This document shows positions 12,901 through 24,489 of a DNA stretch of 64,000 nt, in pieces; position 1 is the first letter of the stretch, and each line of letters starts with the position of its first letter. The translations under genes were made by a program, and so were the position numbers. This DNA comes from Silene latifolia (lineage: Eukaryota; Streptophyta; Magnoliopsida; Caryophyllales; Caryophyllaceae). The notes below the pieces were generated by a model, which saw nothing but the letters and a program-made list of their open reading frames with translations, was not told the origin of the DNA and made no database searches. The DNA lies in the NCBI RefSeq assembly GCF_048544455.1, contig NC_133536.1, forward strand, positions 29,018,152-29,082,151, given 5' to 3'.

Positions 12901-13524
12901 TGCATTCATGTGAAGGTGTGAAATTTGATGTGATATATATACGTAATAATAATCGAGTTATACCCCTTAATAGATATGTATACATATAACCAACATGAGT
13001 TGGGAGTTATTATGGGATTATATATTGGAACCGGGGGTTTGACCTGACACTTGACCTTTGGGAGGCTTGTAGGGTGGAATTATATCGATAGAATTATGAC
13101 TATATGTGATTTGATTACGGATTTGTAATAAGTAAGAGAGAGTGTTGAACCTGGAACAAGGTCAGTGGAATTTGGTAATGAACATATGGGTGCACATTAT
13201 GAGGTTTGACAGTTGAACTTCGGGACGAAGTTCTCTTTTAGGGGGAGTGGATGCAATAATTCAGAAATTAAGGAAAGAGAAAGTACGGAATGAGAGGAAG
13301 TAATGAGAATTGAGCAAAGAACCTTGGGATAAGTACGATAGACATGTGTGGTTAATAAGAGTGATAATGACAATAAGAATCTTGACGGAATTTATGATAG
13401 AGTAAAATGGCGAGAGAGTACATGAGAACCGGTAATGAGACTTGAGAGAAGATTGAGGAATAGTTGTGAAAAGAGAGAGTGAGGCGAACTTGGGGGGACG
13501 AAGTTCATTTTAAAGGGGGAAGAT
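9956..13524 (+). other. Interior of the gypsy element, no protein domain recognised
   Basis: AT-rich and poor in long frames. I recognise no retrotransposon domain on either strand. The right end carries GAACTTCGGGACGAAGTTC followed by TTTTAGGGGGAG (13215-13250), and again GGGACGAAGTTCATTTTAAAGGGGGAAGA (13495-13523). The phrase GACGAAGTTC before a purine tract is the usual end of a gypsy polyprotein. It occurs twice here, as in the element at 43274. Confidence 0.55.
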
Positions 13525-14984
13525 TGTAATACCCGGATATTGTTGGACCCAGAAAGGAACCTTGGGATACTTGAGGGGACCTTAGACTAGACTAGAGGTG
13601 ACTCGGGAGTAAGGTATAACTATAAAGTGGACTGAGTATAACCTATACTAGACTTAGTGGAGTTGTTATAATGTCCGCCTATAGAAGAGTCATTTTAAAA
13701 CTGTCATAACTTAAGATCTTGACATGCTATTGATGTGATTTCAGTTGAAGGTGATATCTTGTTCTCTTATGATTCCAACGGTAGGTCACACGCCCAAAAT
13801 GACCAAGAAACGAGTGAGATATGACTGTTTTACGAAAACTGGTCATTGCTGAGAACTGTGTCGCACTCGACCGAGCGAGGTTCACTCGACCGAGTGGACT
13901 CGGAAATCGATCGAGTGAGTGAAACTTGACCAAGTGGACTCGCCACTCGACCGAGTGGCGCTGAATCAGAACACGGGATAAGGAAATCTTATCCCTTTAT
14001 CCCCATTCATTCTATCTTCTTCCTTTTCACTCCAAACTCTCTCTCTTCTCTCTAAAACCCTCACAAACACCATATTATGGGATTCAAGCTTGATTTAATG
14101 GATTTCTCACCTTGCTCTTCATTCCATACACCTTGTAAGTTGAGATCTATCTTTCTCTAGTTAGTATGAACCCTAATTTTTGGGTGTTTTTAATTGGCTT
14201 GTTTAATTAGTAATTAGTAGGTATATGTGGGTAATTAGTGGGTAATAATAAGGGGTTTTGTATTATATTATAGTGTAGGATGATTTGTGATAGTTATTAT
14301 GTGGTATTGTACGATGAGACGGTCTTATGAGACGGAACTTGCTTATTAATTGGATTGCTTATGAAGAATGCTAAAAGGTAAGTTTATCCGACTCAGTTTC
14401 AATATTTTGTGTGCATATTTGTGTGTGTTGCATCATCATTGTTATGTATGAGTCGATTGGGATAACATGTTGGTATTTGAGGAAGTTTAATCCATGATAT
14501 GTTAGGATTGAGTTCATGATGAGTCATATAATTGGTGTTGTGTTACATTTTCCATGTATGGTCATTGTTGTGTTGTGTTGGAGATCATTGGTGGTGTTAC
14601 TTGGTTATTGAGGAGACGTAAGACGGTTGGGAGACCGTCTTACGCTTAAGTCGCCTCTTGGAGCTTCCCACTCCAAGAGTGATGTGCACATTAATGGCTT
14701 GAGTTACGGAGGGACTCGCGTGGTTGAGACACGACGTCTGGCAGAGGATCCGGTTGGCTTCTGGACCCGGTACGTCTGGGCGTGTCCCGGTACCTTTTTG
14801 TGGTTGTTGGTATGTCTGGGCGTGTCCTGGTACCAGTGTGGTTGTCGGTATGTCTGGGCGTGTCCCGGTACCGTGGTAGTGGTTGTTTGATAGCATGGCC
14901 TACTACAAATCCAGGCAACTACAACGCCCCTTTAACAACGATTATTCACGAAAATCACAATAGACGTTGTAGAATGTATGGCGC

Positions 14985-15225
14985 GAATTTTACTAAAATC
15001 AATTACAACGGGTATATATGGTTATAAAAACCGTTGTTATTAGTTTTAACAACGGGTCACACATGCACAACCGTTGTTAATAATTTGGCGCAAAGTTAGT
15101 GAAAAGTAATCACAACGGTTATTTTTGAAACCCGTTGTTAAAACTTATTTAACAACGGGTGTTTTTTACAACCGTTGTTAAAACATATTTCACAACGGTT
15201 GTTGTTTAATAATCGTTGTCAATAC
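14985..15225. repeat. Left subterminal repeats of the CACTA element
   Basis: About ten alternating copies of CCGTTGTTA and TAACAACGGG-like words, in both orientations. Such subterminal motifs are the usual transposase-binding sites of CACTA elements. Confidence 0.8.
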
Positions 15226-15234
15226 CTTCCATAC

Positions 15235-15550
15235 TATAAACCACACAAACAGAAGTCTGCTGCAGCCACAAAACACAATCTTTAATACACAAACACAAAC
15301 ACAACAGACAAACAAACACAAAACACACACTCTCTTTCTCTCTTTCTCTCTTTCTCATCGTCGCTTTATCTTCTCGCCGTCACTGTTGATTTTATCGTCT
15401 ATTACGTTCTGTATTTATCAGGTAAATCTCGCCGTCACTATTAGTTTCATCGTCATTATTTTATTTTTCTATTTATTTCTTTTGCATGTATGTGTTTTTA
15501 TCGACCATTATGTTATTTGTTTAAGTATTGTTCGCATATATATATATAGA
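15235..15550 (+). promoter_or_regulatory. Promoter-like and 5' UTR-like start inside the CACTA element
   Basis: A TATAAA at 15235-15240 is followed by a CA- and CT-rich leader (TCTCTTTCTCTCTTTCTCTC around 15330) and by TTATCAGGTAAATC near 15417, a good splice donor. This looks like the first non-coding exon of a plus-strand CACTA gene whose remainder is cut off by the FAR1-type MULE at about 15550. Only motifs support it. Confidence 0.4.
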
Positions 15551-16254
15551 GGCCGGATCCGGTGAGGCACCTCATTATGGCGAGGCGGCCGGTCTCACCA
15601 AATTACTACCTTGGACTGATTTGCATTATACATGGATGGGCTGATTTTGTAATGTTGGACTGAAAAAACAAGGATGAAAATTAGGGGTCAACAAGAAAAT
15701 TTTCATTTGGTCCAAAACACTTTCTCTCTCTAATCTAAACAAAAGCCCAAATACCTTATTCTCTCTAATCTAAACAAAAGGCCCAAATTCTTTCCTTCCA
15801 AAACTAATGAGCTTTCACGTTATACAAAAACACTCAATTTGGGCGTCGATTTCAAAGATGCTGATATCATCAAATTTGTGAGACGATTTCATCAAATTAA
15901 TCAAATTCTGACAATCAAAGAGGCGAATTCATCAAATTAATCGATTTCTTAGAAGATTTCGAGGTAATTTCCAGGTAATTTCATATTATTTGATGAAAAA
16001 TTGATTTTCTTAACTTCGTTCATTAATTGATGATATAATGATCAAATTTGAACAAAATCGAACTGTTTTGTAAATTTATAAGGATCAAAACTGAAGTATT
16101 TCGTTAGTTTAGGGTTTGAATTCGATCAAAACTGAGCAATTGAGCAATTTCGGCATTCGCGGTGTAAAATTTGTTGATTTTGTTAATTCATTCATTAATT
16201 GATTATAATTCATTCATTAATAAGGCTCAAATTGACGTTGCAGCTTTAATTTCA

Positions 16255-16310
16255 ATGGAGATTACGGACATTACAATAACTGGTGATAATACTGCTGTTG
16301 AAACAGGTAA
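16255..16310 (+). pseudogene. Extra copy of the FAR1 gene's first coding exon
   Basis: ATG at 16255 opens MEITDITITGDNTAVET followed by the donor CAG/GTAATC. The same exon with few changes stands at 18442 with the same flanks (CTCAAATTGACGTTGCAGC before, TTTTTTCGCTATT after). Similarity continues to about 16540 and 18690, across the intron and the start of exon 2. The left copy's second exon is not continued, so this is the dead copy of a direct duplication about 2.2 kb apart. Confidence 0.7.
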
Positions 16311-16600
16311 TCTCCGTTTTTTCGCTATTTTATGAAGCTGTTTTGCTATTCTCCTGATTTTGTGAATATTTGAGGTTATATTGTGAATCTAAGAAGTTAT
16401 TTCGTAAATCTGAGAAGTTATTTCGTGAATGTAGGCTATAATATCCTGAATTTGATCAAAAATAATCAATTTCGCCCTACTTATTATGGTATTATGCGAT
16501 GTTGCGGTCTAACTCCCGATCTGCGGCGACTCCGATAATAGTGCTATTACAACATGTATTCTGTTTTGTCCCTATTTTATGAATTTGAGACGTTATTTTG

Positions 16601-16946
16601 TTCTGGTTTTGTGAATCTGAGAGGTTATTTTGCGAATCTAGGAGCTAATTTTGTGCATCTGAGAGGTTATTTTGAAAATATAGACTGTTCTGGTTTTGTG
16701 AATCTGAGAGGTTATTTTGCGAATCTAGGAGCTAATTTTGTGCATCCGAGAGGTTATTCGAAAATATAAACTGTTCGTTTTTGTGAATCTGAGAGGTTAT
16801 TTTGCGAATCTAGGAGCTAATTTTGTGCATCTGAGAGGTTATTCTGAAAATATAAATTGTTCTGGTTTTGTGAATCTGAGAGGTTATTTTGCGAATCTAG
16901 GAGCTAATTTTGTGCATCTGAGAGGTTATTCTGAAAATATAAACTG
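16601..16946 (+). repeat. Tandem array, four units of 86-87 bp
   Basis: Unit starts are at about 16601, 16688, 16774 and 16860. Each unit holds GTGAATCTGAGAGGTTATTT, GCGAATCTAGGAGC and GTGCATCTGAGAGG, so each is itself built from three variants of one motif of about 28 bp. The array lies in the intron or intergenic space of the FAR1 gene. An 87-bp unit keeps a frame open (NLRGYFANLGANF repeated), but I regard that as a by-product. Confidence 0.85.
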
Positions 16947-17194
16947 TCTATAATATCCTGAAACTTGGATCGTGGCAGAAATTGTTTGACATTGTCTATT
17001 TTGTGAATTAGAGTGCTTATTTTGTGAATATAAGAGCTAAATATAATATTCAGAAAACTTAAAAATCTTGTAATTTTTCATCACATAAAATTTCGCAGGT
17101 TCATGTCTTTCGAATTAACTAAACAACAACATTCAAAAATAAAATAAACTGAAAAGCTGAAAAATTAAACAAGATATGATATTTGTTTAGTTTA

Positions 17195-17690
17195 TCAATC
17201 ACCCCTATTTGTTCGAGGCAATGCACATAGAGCAATATTGATATAGCTATAGGTGCGGCGTTCATCCGTCCGCATCATCGAGTGATCTTCCAGCATGTTT
17301 AGATGAATATGGGACTCTTCTACATACTGGAGTGTAGCTAAAATATTTTGAATCAAGCCTTGATGCTACCCATAGAAAGGGTCCCCGAACTCGGGAATAG
17401 GTAGCCACCATTCGTATCTAGTACGCCCAAATTGCTCGAACTTCTCCAAAGAAATTAAAAGCCTGTTTGCAGCCATTGTCATTTGTGCCAAATTGAATTA
17501 GTACTAATCCCATAAAATGACAAGTCCGCCTGCAGATAACAGGCACCAAAGACTCTATCTCATAACCTTGGCTCATTAAACAGATCCGCAATTTAGAGAG
17601 GTCAGGACAAACATACTTCCCTTTTTTATTCATATAACCTGGAACATTCGCCAAAACACAAGTATAGGGAAATACAAATAAATGAGACAT
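17195..17690 (-). pseudogene. XS-domain-like gene (SGS3/FDM type), frameshifted
   Basis: From the ATG at 17690 the minus-strand frame reads LFVFPYTCVLANVPGY, then SKLRICLMSQGYE, then LVLIQFG and GCKQAFNF. This follows the order of conserved points of the plant XS domain, the RNA-binding domain of SGS3 and FDM/IDN2 proteins of RNA silencing and RNA-directed DNA methylation. Near 17450 the frame shifts by one. The next frame gives EKFEQFGRTRYEWW and DPFYG, then a TAG where XS proteins have the W of YGW, then a helical tail to TGA at 17195. A TATAAATAT box on the minus strand at 17774-17782 lies about 85-90 bases upstream of the ATG. The domain call is by eye, with good pattern agreement. One frameshift and one nonsense codon make it a pseudogene as read. 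Confidence 0.65.
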
Positions 17691-17773
17691 TGTGTGCAAT
17701 AGGGATTTTTGAAATGTTTTACAGAAGAGAGAAGAGAGGTTATTGGTATATACTATTATGTTTCAGAAATTAG

Positions 17774-17782
17774 ATATTTATA
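17774..17782 (-). promoter_or_regulatory. TATA box of the XS-like gene
   Basis: TATAAATAT on the minus strand, followed by a CT-rich leader (AACCTCTCTTCTCTCTTCTG) and the ATG at 17690. Confidence 0.5.
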
Positions 17783-18441
17783 GGCCTGGTATTTGGCACA
17801 ACTCACAACAATGCTCTTCACATTACCCATATATTAAATTTTTTGATTGAATGCTTGATTGTTCAATGTCCTTTTCTTGGGAATGGAACTGTTATTAACA
17901 AATCAACAAAATATCTAGATACATACAACCTGACCTTTTCTTAAAAGTGAATTCATAATCTTCACCAATTTTTTTTTTAATTATTTGAACTGATAATCTG
18001 ATACTTTATTTAGTGAATCTCGGACTTTATTTGGTGAATCTCAGCATATAGTTAGTGAATCTTGGGCCTTATTTTGTGAATCTCTGTTGTTAAACGTTAC
18101 TGATGCAATTTATTTATTTCTTATTGTGTGAATCAGAGAGCCTAGTTTGTGAAACTAGAAGGTTATTTTGTGAAACTTAAATAACTAATATATATACAAC
18201 CTGGGTAAGATTAAAACTAAATAAGATGACAAATTCTGAAAAGTTTGCACAAGTTCGCACCATTGAATGCTTTAATTGTCTTGTATCAGTAATATTGCAT
18301 GCTTTCTTATCTATGGTTGTCGATGTCATACATATTATGGTGTTCCTACTATTTTGTTAATTTGAAACATTATTATTGTGAAACTTTATTTGTTAATATA
18401 AGAGCTAATAAGGCTCAAATTGACGTTGCAGCTTCATTTCA

Positions 18442-21400
18442 ATGGAGATTACAGACATTACAGTAACTGGTGATAATATTGCTGTTGAAACAGGTAATCT
18501 CCTTTTTTTCGCTATTATCATGATTTTGTGAATATGTGAGGTTATTTTGTGAATCTAAGAGTGAATTTTGTAAACCTGAGAAGTTATTTCGTGAATGTAT
18601 GCTATAATATCCTGAATTTGATCAAAATTTATCAATTTCGTCCTACTTATTATAGTGTTCCTGCTGATGTTGTAGGTCTAACTCCTGATACTACCTCTAC
18701 TGTTTTAACAAGCCCTACAGTACCAACTATTTCCACACCTACTACTCTTATAACTTACACACCGAGTGGCAGCCAACGATGGATAAATAGGATTGATGAA
18801 AGTTTACACCAGCGATTGGGAAAACATTTATTGACTTAGACTCGATGATCTTTGTTTTATGAAACGTATGCTGTTGCTTGTGGGTTTAAATCAAGGAAAT
18901 CTTCAAGCAAAAGGTTTCGTGATGATATTATCGAAACAAAGTGCATGGTTTGCAATCGGGAAGGTTGTAATAAGAAGAAAAGACGACCTGCCCTAACTGG
19001 TGTTGCGAGAAAAGGCGGATGAATCCGTTGCATCGAGATAACAAAATAGGTGGTACAAAGAGCAAACCGAAAAAACCAAATTTGCTAAACGTAGGGTGAA
19101 AAAAGGTGGAGGAGAGGCAGAGAGTTCCAACAAAGGGTCAACCACAAGAATAACAAAGATTAGAAGGTGGGGCTGTCCAAAGAATGATAAAGTTCAAGTT
19201 CCATGAGAACAAGTACATGGTTGACGTGTTTATTGAGGGTCACAATCACCCGCTTGATGTTGTGAAAAATAAGGAATTTGAGAAACTTGCTTTGAAAATA
19301 TCAATGAATTTCATATGCAAATGATTGTCGACAATTCAAAAGCAAATGTTGGTCCTAGCTTAACACACCAACTATGCACTCAACAATTGGGTGGTTTTCA
19401 AAATGTCGGGGCAACAATCAAGCAATTCAAAAATTTTCAGAGGGAAATGAAGTGTCTAATGAACAGTCATGATGGGGAAATGTTCAAATCACGCTTAGAC
19501 ACCCTAGCTGAAACAAAAGGGCTCCACTTTGTTTATGAAAAAGATTCCAAGAACGCATTGACAAGGATTTTCGGGCGGATTGTGACATGCAAAGAGCGTA
19601 TGCTCTGTTTGGGGATGGAGTTTCATACGACCCAACTTATGGTACAAACAAGTACAACATGACGTTCACGCCTTTCACGGGCATTGACCATCATAAAAGG
19701 TCAATCACATTTGCATGTGCGCTTATAGAACATGAAAACGAGGAGTCATTCATGTGGGTATTTGACCGGTTTAAAGCAGCTATGGGTGGGAAGGAGCCTA
19801 ACTACATCATCACCGACGAAGACCCAGGAATAATTAAAGCGAGTTCCAGGTATGTTTACAAACTAACTACAAAATTTATATAGTCTGAATCCGAGGATAA
19901 TACATGAGATTCACAAAATAACCCCCGTTTTACAAAATAAGCTATAGGATTCACAAAATAAGCTATATGATTTATAGTCCGAATCTGAGGATAAGACTTG
20001 AGATTTACATAATAGTGCATCATATGACTTTGTTATGTGAAACTGCGTGAATTTAGTTATTATAAAAAGATGGTGACGGTCGATAATTTGATTTTGTTCA
20101 TTGCGGCTAAGTTCAAAACAAATAAAACATCGGTTTTGCATGTGGCACATCATGAAGAAAATAACCGACAAGGTTGGGAGTAAAATTTGTAGAGATACCG
20201 ACTTTTTAACCCGTCTGAACGGTGTTGTATGGGACGATGACCTGGAGCCCGGGGAATTTGAAGAGAAGTGGCTTAAAGTCATGAACGATTTCTCCTTGGA
20301 AGACAATACGTGGTTGAATGGGAAGTTCGCTGATAGATACACATGGATACCCGCTTATTTCAGAAATGTGCCAATGGGCGGTTTACTACGAACTACACAA
20401 AGGTCAGAGAGTGCTAATAGTTTCTTTAAGCGGTTTGAAAACAAATACGGGACATTAACTGAGTTCTTGGTGCGCTATGAAAGCGCCACTGACCACCAAA
20501 AGCACCTGCTGAAGCTCCGTGAAGAGGAGAATGCGAATTCAATCCCGAAACACTCGTATGGGTCAAAATGGGAGACACAAGCAGTGAGAAGCTATACCCA
20601 TGCGATGTTCTATGAGTTCCAAAACCAGGTGAAGCTTTCAATAAATACCTGCAGTTTGGTTGGATCACTCCGCTGAGATCCCGTGACGAACTTTGAAGTG
20701 TCGTTAGTTGAGGATGCAAAGAAAGGACTAAAATTTGCGATTGAGTGCGGTAGAAGCACGAATGATGTAAGGTGCACATGTAAACTGTTTGAAAGGAGAG
20801 GTATTTTATGCAAATACATCATTTGGGTTTGTTCGGGAAAGTTTAAGGACATACCTGATAAATATATTTTGCAAAGGTGGAGCAAGAATGCACTCAAAAG
20901 TGACGTTTATGATTGGAATGGGAATCTGTTAGAGAAATACAACAATACCAAGACAAAACAGATTGGAATGTCCGTGGTGTGGTCCGAGATTCATTAATCT
21001 GTTGGTATGCTCAAAAGAAAAGAAGAGTCGGATGTGAGAGAGTTTGCCAAGTTAATCAAGGAATTCAGGACAAAACTAGAGGGAAACACTCAACCGTTGA
21101 CAAAACAACAACAAATTGAGCTTCTATTGGGCTGCAAGGTTCCAGAAGAAACCAACATCTTACCGCCTAATGTATCTAGGAACAAAGGCCGTGGTAAACG
21201 GTTGGTGAGCAAGAAAAATAAGGCAATCAAGAAGGCGGAAAAAGCAAAAAGGTTGTGTGCTAACTGTAAGCGCAAGGGTAACCACGACAAAAGGAATTGT
21301 CCATATGATTTTGTAGACCTTCCTCCAAAGAATCGGGTTTGTATTCATCTACGCAACTACATCTGATATTAATCAAGTATTTTATTTATCTGTTTATCTT

Positions 21401-21738
21401 ATTTTGAGAATCCCGAGGGTTGCTTTGTGAATCCCGTGTCTTAATTTGTGAATCCTGGGTCTTGTTATGTGAATCACATATCTTTATTTGTGAATCACAT
21501 AAATGAGACTGATTGTATGTAGTAACCTGATATAATTCCTCACTTTGTAACATAAATGACAACAGTTGGCTTATATGAATGTGATTCACGCCGTGTCACC
21601 CAATTTTGCATGATCCTCACTTTTATTATTGTACATCTAATGTTTGTAAACATCTTTCTAATTCCAGCTCTGTCTTTTACGTAGGGAGAGCTAGCGGACG
21701 AAGAAGTAGAAGAGGAAGGGGATGAGGATGAAGAATGA
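18442..21738 (+). pseudogene. FAR1/FRS-type MULE transposase pseudogene
   Basis: Exon 1 (18442) gives MEITDITVTGDN. Exon 2 starts about 18676 and reads into FYETYAVACGFKSRK (about 18857-18900), the FAR1 DNA-binding domain, closing with IEGHNHPL (about 19232-19255). The transposase core follows: DPTYGTNKYNMTF (about 19628), then FRNVPMGGLLRTTQRSESAN (about 20361-20420). The SWIM finger reads CTCKLFERRGILCKY (about 20778), where the usual final H is Y. A zinc knuckle CANCKRKGNHDKRNC (about 21259-21303) has one extra spacer residue. The acidic tail EEVEEEGDEDEE ends at TGA 21738. Frame breaks occur near 18830, 19020, 19170, 19600 and 20675. An intron starts at CAG/GTATGT about 19851. Related intact proteins act as transposases or as light-signalling transcription factors; this copy cannot. 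Confidence 0.8.
19868..19990 (+). repeat. Intron segment duplicated from beside the hairpin array
   Basis: It shares long words with 28125-28232, such as ACAAAATAAGCTATAGGATT and AAGCTATATGATTTATAGTC, in the same orientation. It is the one place in the plus-strand gene where the TTTTGTGAATCT motif runs antisense, so it was probably copied from the right half. Confidence 0.7.
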
Positions 21739-22390
21739 AGGAAAGAGTCTTCTTAAGCCTTGAGAAATAGATATGATGATTGAAGAAGACACTGACAATT
21801 TTGAAAGGAGCAGTCTTTTAGTTTGGCAACATATTATTGGTTTCCAAAAATATGGACATCTTATTTGTTTATCTTATTTTTGTGAATCTGAGAGGTTCTT
21901 TTGTGAATGTAAGAGGTTGTTTTATGAATCTTAAATCTTAATATGTACAAAAGACCTGGAAATCTTATTTGTTGGTATTAATTTGTGAATCCTGGGTCTA
22001 ATTTTCGCGATTATTAGGAAGATTCGTAATCTTATTAGAAAGGAACAGTCGACTGGCTAAACGGTCTTATTTTGTGAATGACACACTTTAAATATTATAT
22101 AAAATGGATGAGTGTGAATTATAGACGTTATTTCATGAATCTTACCGTGTGAATGACAATATATAAATCCGAGGTCTAATATTGTGAATCGACTTGTTTT
22201 GTGAATCCATCTTTTGTGAATATCGTCTTTTTTTTAATCTCAGACATTCTTTTGTAAATCTCAGGTCTCATTTTGTCGACTTGTTTTGTGAATCCATCTT
22301 TTTGTGAATATCGTCTTTTTTTTTTTAATCTCAGACATTCTTTTGTGAATCTCAGGTATCATTTTGCGAATCAAACGCTTTATAAATCAT
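21400..22390 (+). repeat. Field of sense TTTTGTGAATCT motifs
   Basis: At least fifteen copies of TTTGTGAATC-like words occur in plus orientation after the last FAR1 exons, interrupted only by the tail exon at about 21687. A local duplication with TGTTTTGTGAATCCATCTTT occurs at 22190-22240 and 22275-22350. No frame is coded here. Confidence 0.7.
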
Positions 22391-23560
22391 CCACGTCAAA
22401 TTCAAGCGACTAATCAATTCCATTGATTAAAATCAACTATTACAAAAGGAGATCTACTAAATAAGCAGATTAGCACCCAACTAAATGACTAATAACATAT
22501 TCACTAGAATACTTGATATATCCTGCATATACCATCTAATACTATACTAACATAATACTTGATTGTATCCACCACAAGTTAAATTCCACGCATAAGGGAC
22601 AAATGCCTCCGACGAACCAACCAGAGATAAGTAAGTATACACTGCATAACACCCAAAACTCACAGCAAAAGAATAAATGCTGCCCCGTTTTTACTACACG
22701 CTCACAAAGACAATCATGAAGAATAAATTCCCAACCAGAGAAGCATACACAAAGAACGATCTCCCTGCTTCACATCATATCACCACCATAGACAAGCACA
22801 TCTTGCTACTTATACTCCTATATCGTAAAAACACATAAAATATTTCAAAATATATACACGGACAAGCATGGCTCGCTACTATTCAAAATATCACGGATAC
22901 TATGAATGAATGGGGATTTGATATGCAAAAGTTATTAAAGAACCGGACTGTACTGCCGTTCTAGTATTTGCATCCCATGAAAGTAGTTGCATCATTACGG
23001 ACTTTCAAAAATCGGCATTCTCTCGCAATTGTAAGAAATTATAGTTGAAATTAATGAACAACACAGTTTCAAATACAGATTTCATGTACGTATATCTTTT
23101 TCAACTTGTTTCTTACCCGATAATTGTCCGGATTCTCGCCAATCACCGAGCTCACAATCCAACATACTCAAATACCTCAACACGTGAGCTCCACAATCAA
23201 AACTGAATGTAGTATAGTGTTCAACTGTTTAGTAAACAATATTTAATTTCCGTAAAGCGGACACATTAGGGAATAACTTACTTATTTGATTGTTGAGGAA
23301 CTTTGAGAGTTATAACCCCGTGAGAGTGCAGAAACCGCATGGGATAATATGACGGGGAACTACTTGCCAAAATAGGATATAATTTGGCCACCTGAAAATG
23401 TTTCGAGTTAATACTGATTGTACACTAAAAATGTTTTATATACTCTGATTCACAAACTGTCAAGGGTTAGATTAGGCAAATAATTAATACCGTGTCTATG
23501 GTTGTATTATGTACATCATAAGACTCAGTCTGTTGTTGCTTGAGTTGAGGATGTAATTCG
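22391..23560. other. Gap between convergent genes of the FAR1-type MULE
   Basis: No coding frame recognised. This is where the plus-strand transposase and the minus-strand peptidase-like gene would both end, and where the scattered motif changes orientation. Confidence 0.4.
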
Positions 23561-23668
23561 TTTTACTCTCCATATCGCATATACAAGCCCACCAATGTTT
23601 GTCTTTGATCAGCGGTATAAAAACCTGATATAATAAAGATTAGTCTCCAATTTACAGCCCTACATGTC

Positions 23669-23673
23669 CGCCA

Positions 23674-23707
<34 letters not shown>
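23669..23707. repeat. Poly-A run
   Basis: An uninterrupted A run of more than 30 bases (T on the coding minus strand) lies within the 3' part of the minus-strand gene. It could be an old retroposon tail or simple slippage. Confidence 0.7.
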
Positions 23708-23710
<3 letters not shown>

Positions 23711-23884
23711 TTGAGGGACCAGACCTTTCGGATTGTGGCACCATTCACCGGTTTGTATGTCCCACTGATGTATTTTTTCCAAATACAAGGGTTTTTCTTC
23801 TTTGTACAGTTCTACATACCACAAAAGGTGATTTTACAAACCATATCAATTTGGGATAATCAAGATACTTGAATATTAAAACAA

Positions 23885-24310
23885 GTTCAAAGCTAACCAC
23901 GATGACAGTCGATGGCAAGTACAGAAGATCTGGTCGATGAAGTGTCGTCTTAATCCCAAACATATCAATCACCTAAAAAAACAATATTAGGAATGAAACA
24001 AAAGATTACAGATAATACAATGAAATGAACGCTGATAGTAGTCTACTTACTTGATCCATAACCCACTGACGCGGTCTAAGCGTAGATAATGCCGCTCGTG
24101 TGACTTCCATCCACTGAGTACACACCATAGCCTCGCTGTAGTAAGGCACATTAAGAAACATTACTAGAATTATCCAAATAAAAATAAAAATTAAAGTAAA
24201 GGGGCAAGGGAAAAGCACAAAAAAATAAAAGTAAAGGGGAAAAATACTTACTGTGTGACATCTCTTCCTTTGGGTGCCAAATAAACTTCACAAGGTCGTC
24301 TTCAGAATAA
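23885..24310 (-). pseudogene. Second C48/Ulp1-like N-terminal segment
   Basis: On the minus strand, exon pieces read SEDDLVKFIWHPKEEMSH (ending at a GTAAGT donor near 24251), then EAMVCTQWMEVTR and LSTLRPRQWVMDQ (to a GTAAGT donor at about 24049), then VIDMFGIKTTLHRPDLL (to about 23893). The pattern L-x-P-x-x-W-V-x-D-x-V-I is how the N-terminal part of plant transposon Ulp1-like domains usually starts. It lies downstream of another C48-like stretch at 24736-25574, so either two domains lie in tandem or the order was shuffled. The catalytic half after it is not readable. Confidence 0.4.
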
Positions 24311-24489
24311 GGTAGACGCGCGGTAGCCCCGACAAATATTAATAAGACAGCTTAAGATCTGTGATTCACAAATCAAGATCTTTGATTCACATAATAAGAC
24401 CCACGATTCAGAAATTAAGAACAACAGATAAAACCAATAATAACATCTAAGATTCACAAAACATGATTAATAAGGGAATGGGTCATACA

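Noticed and set aside
16554-16953. A repeat protein with 29-residue units
   Set aside because: The frame is opened by the 87-bp tandem array. It has no start context, and the motif is also found in clearly non-coding DNA.
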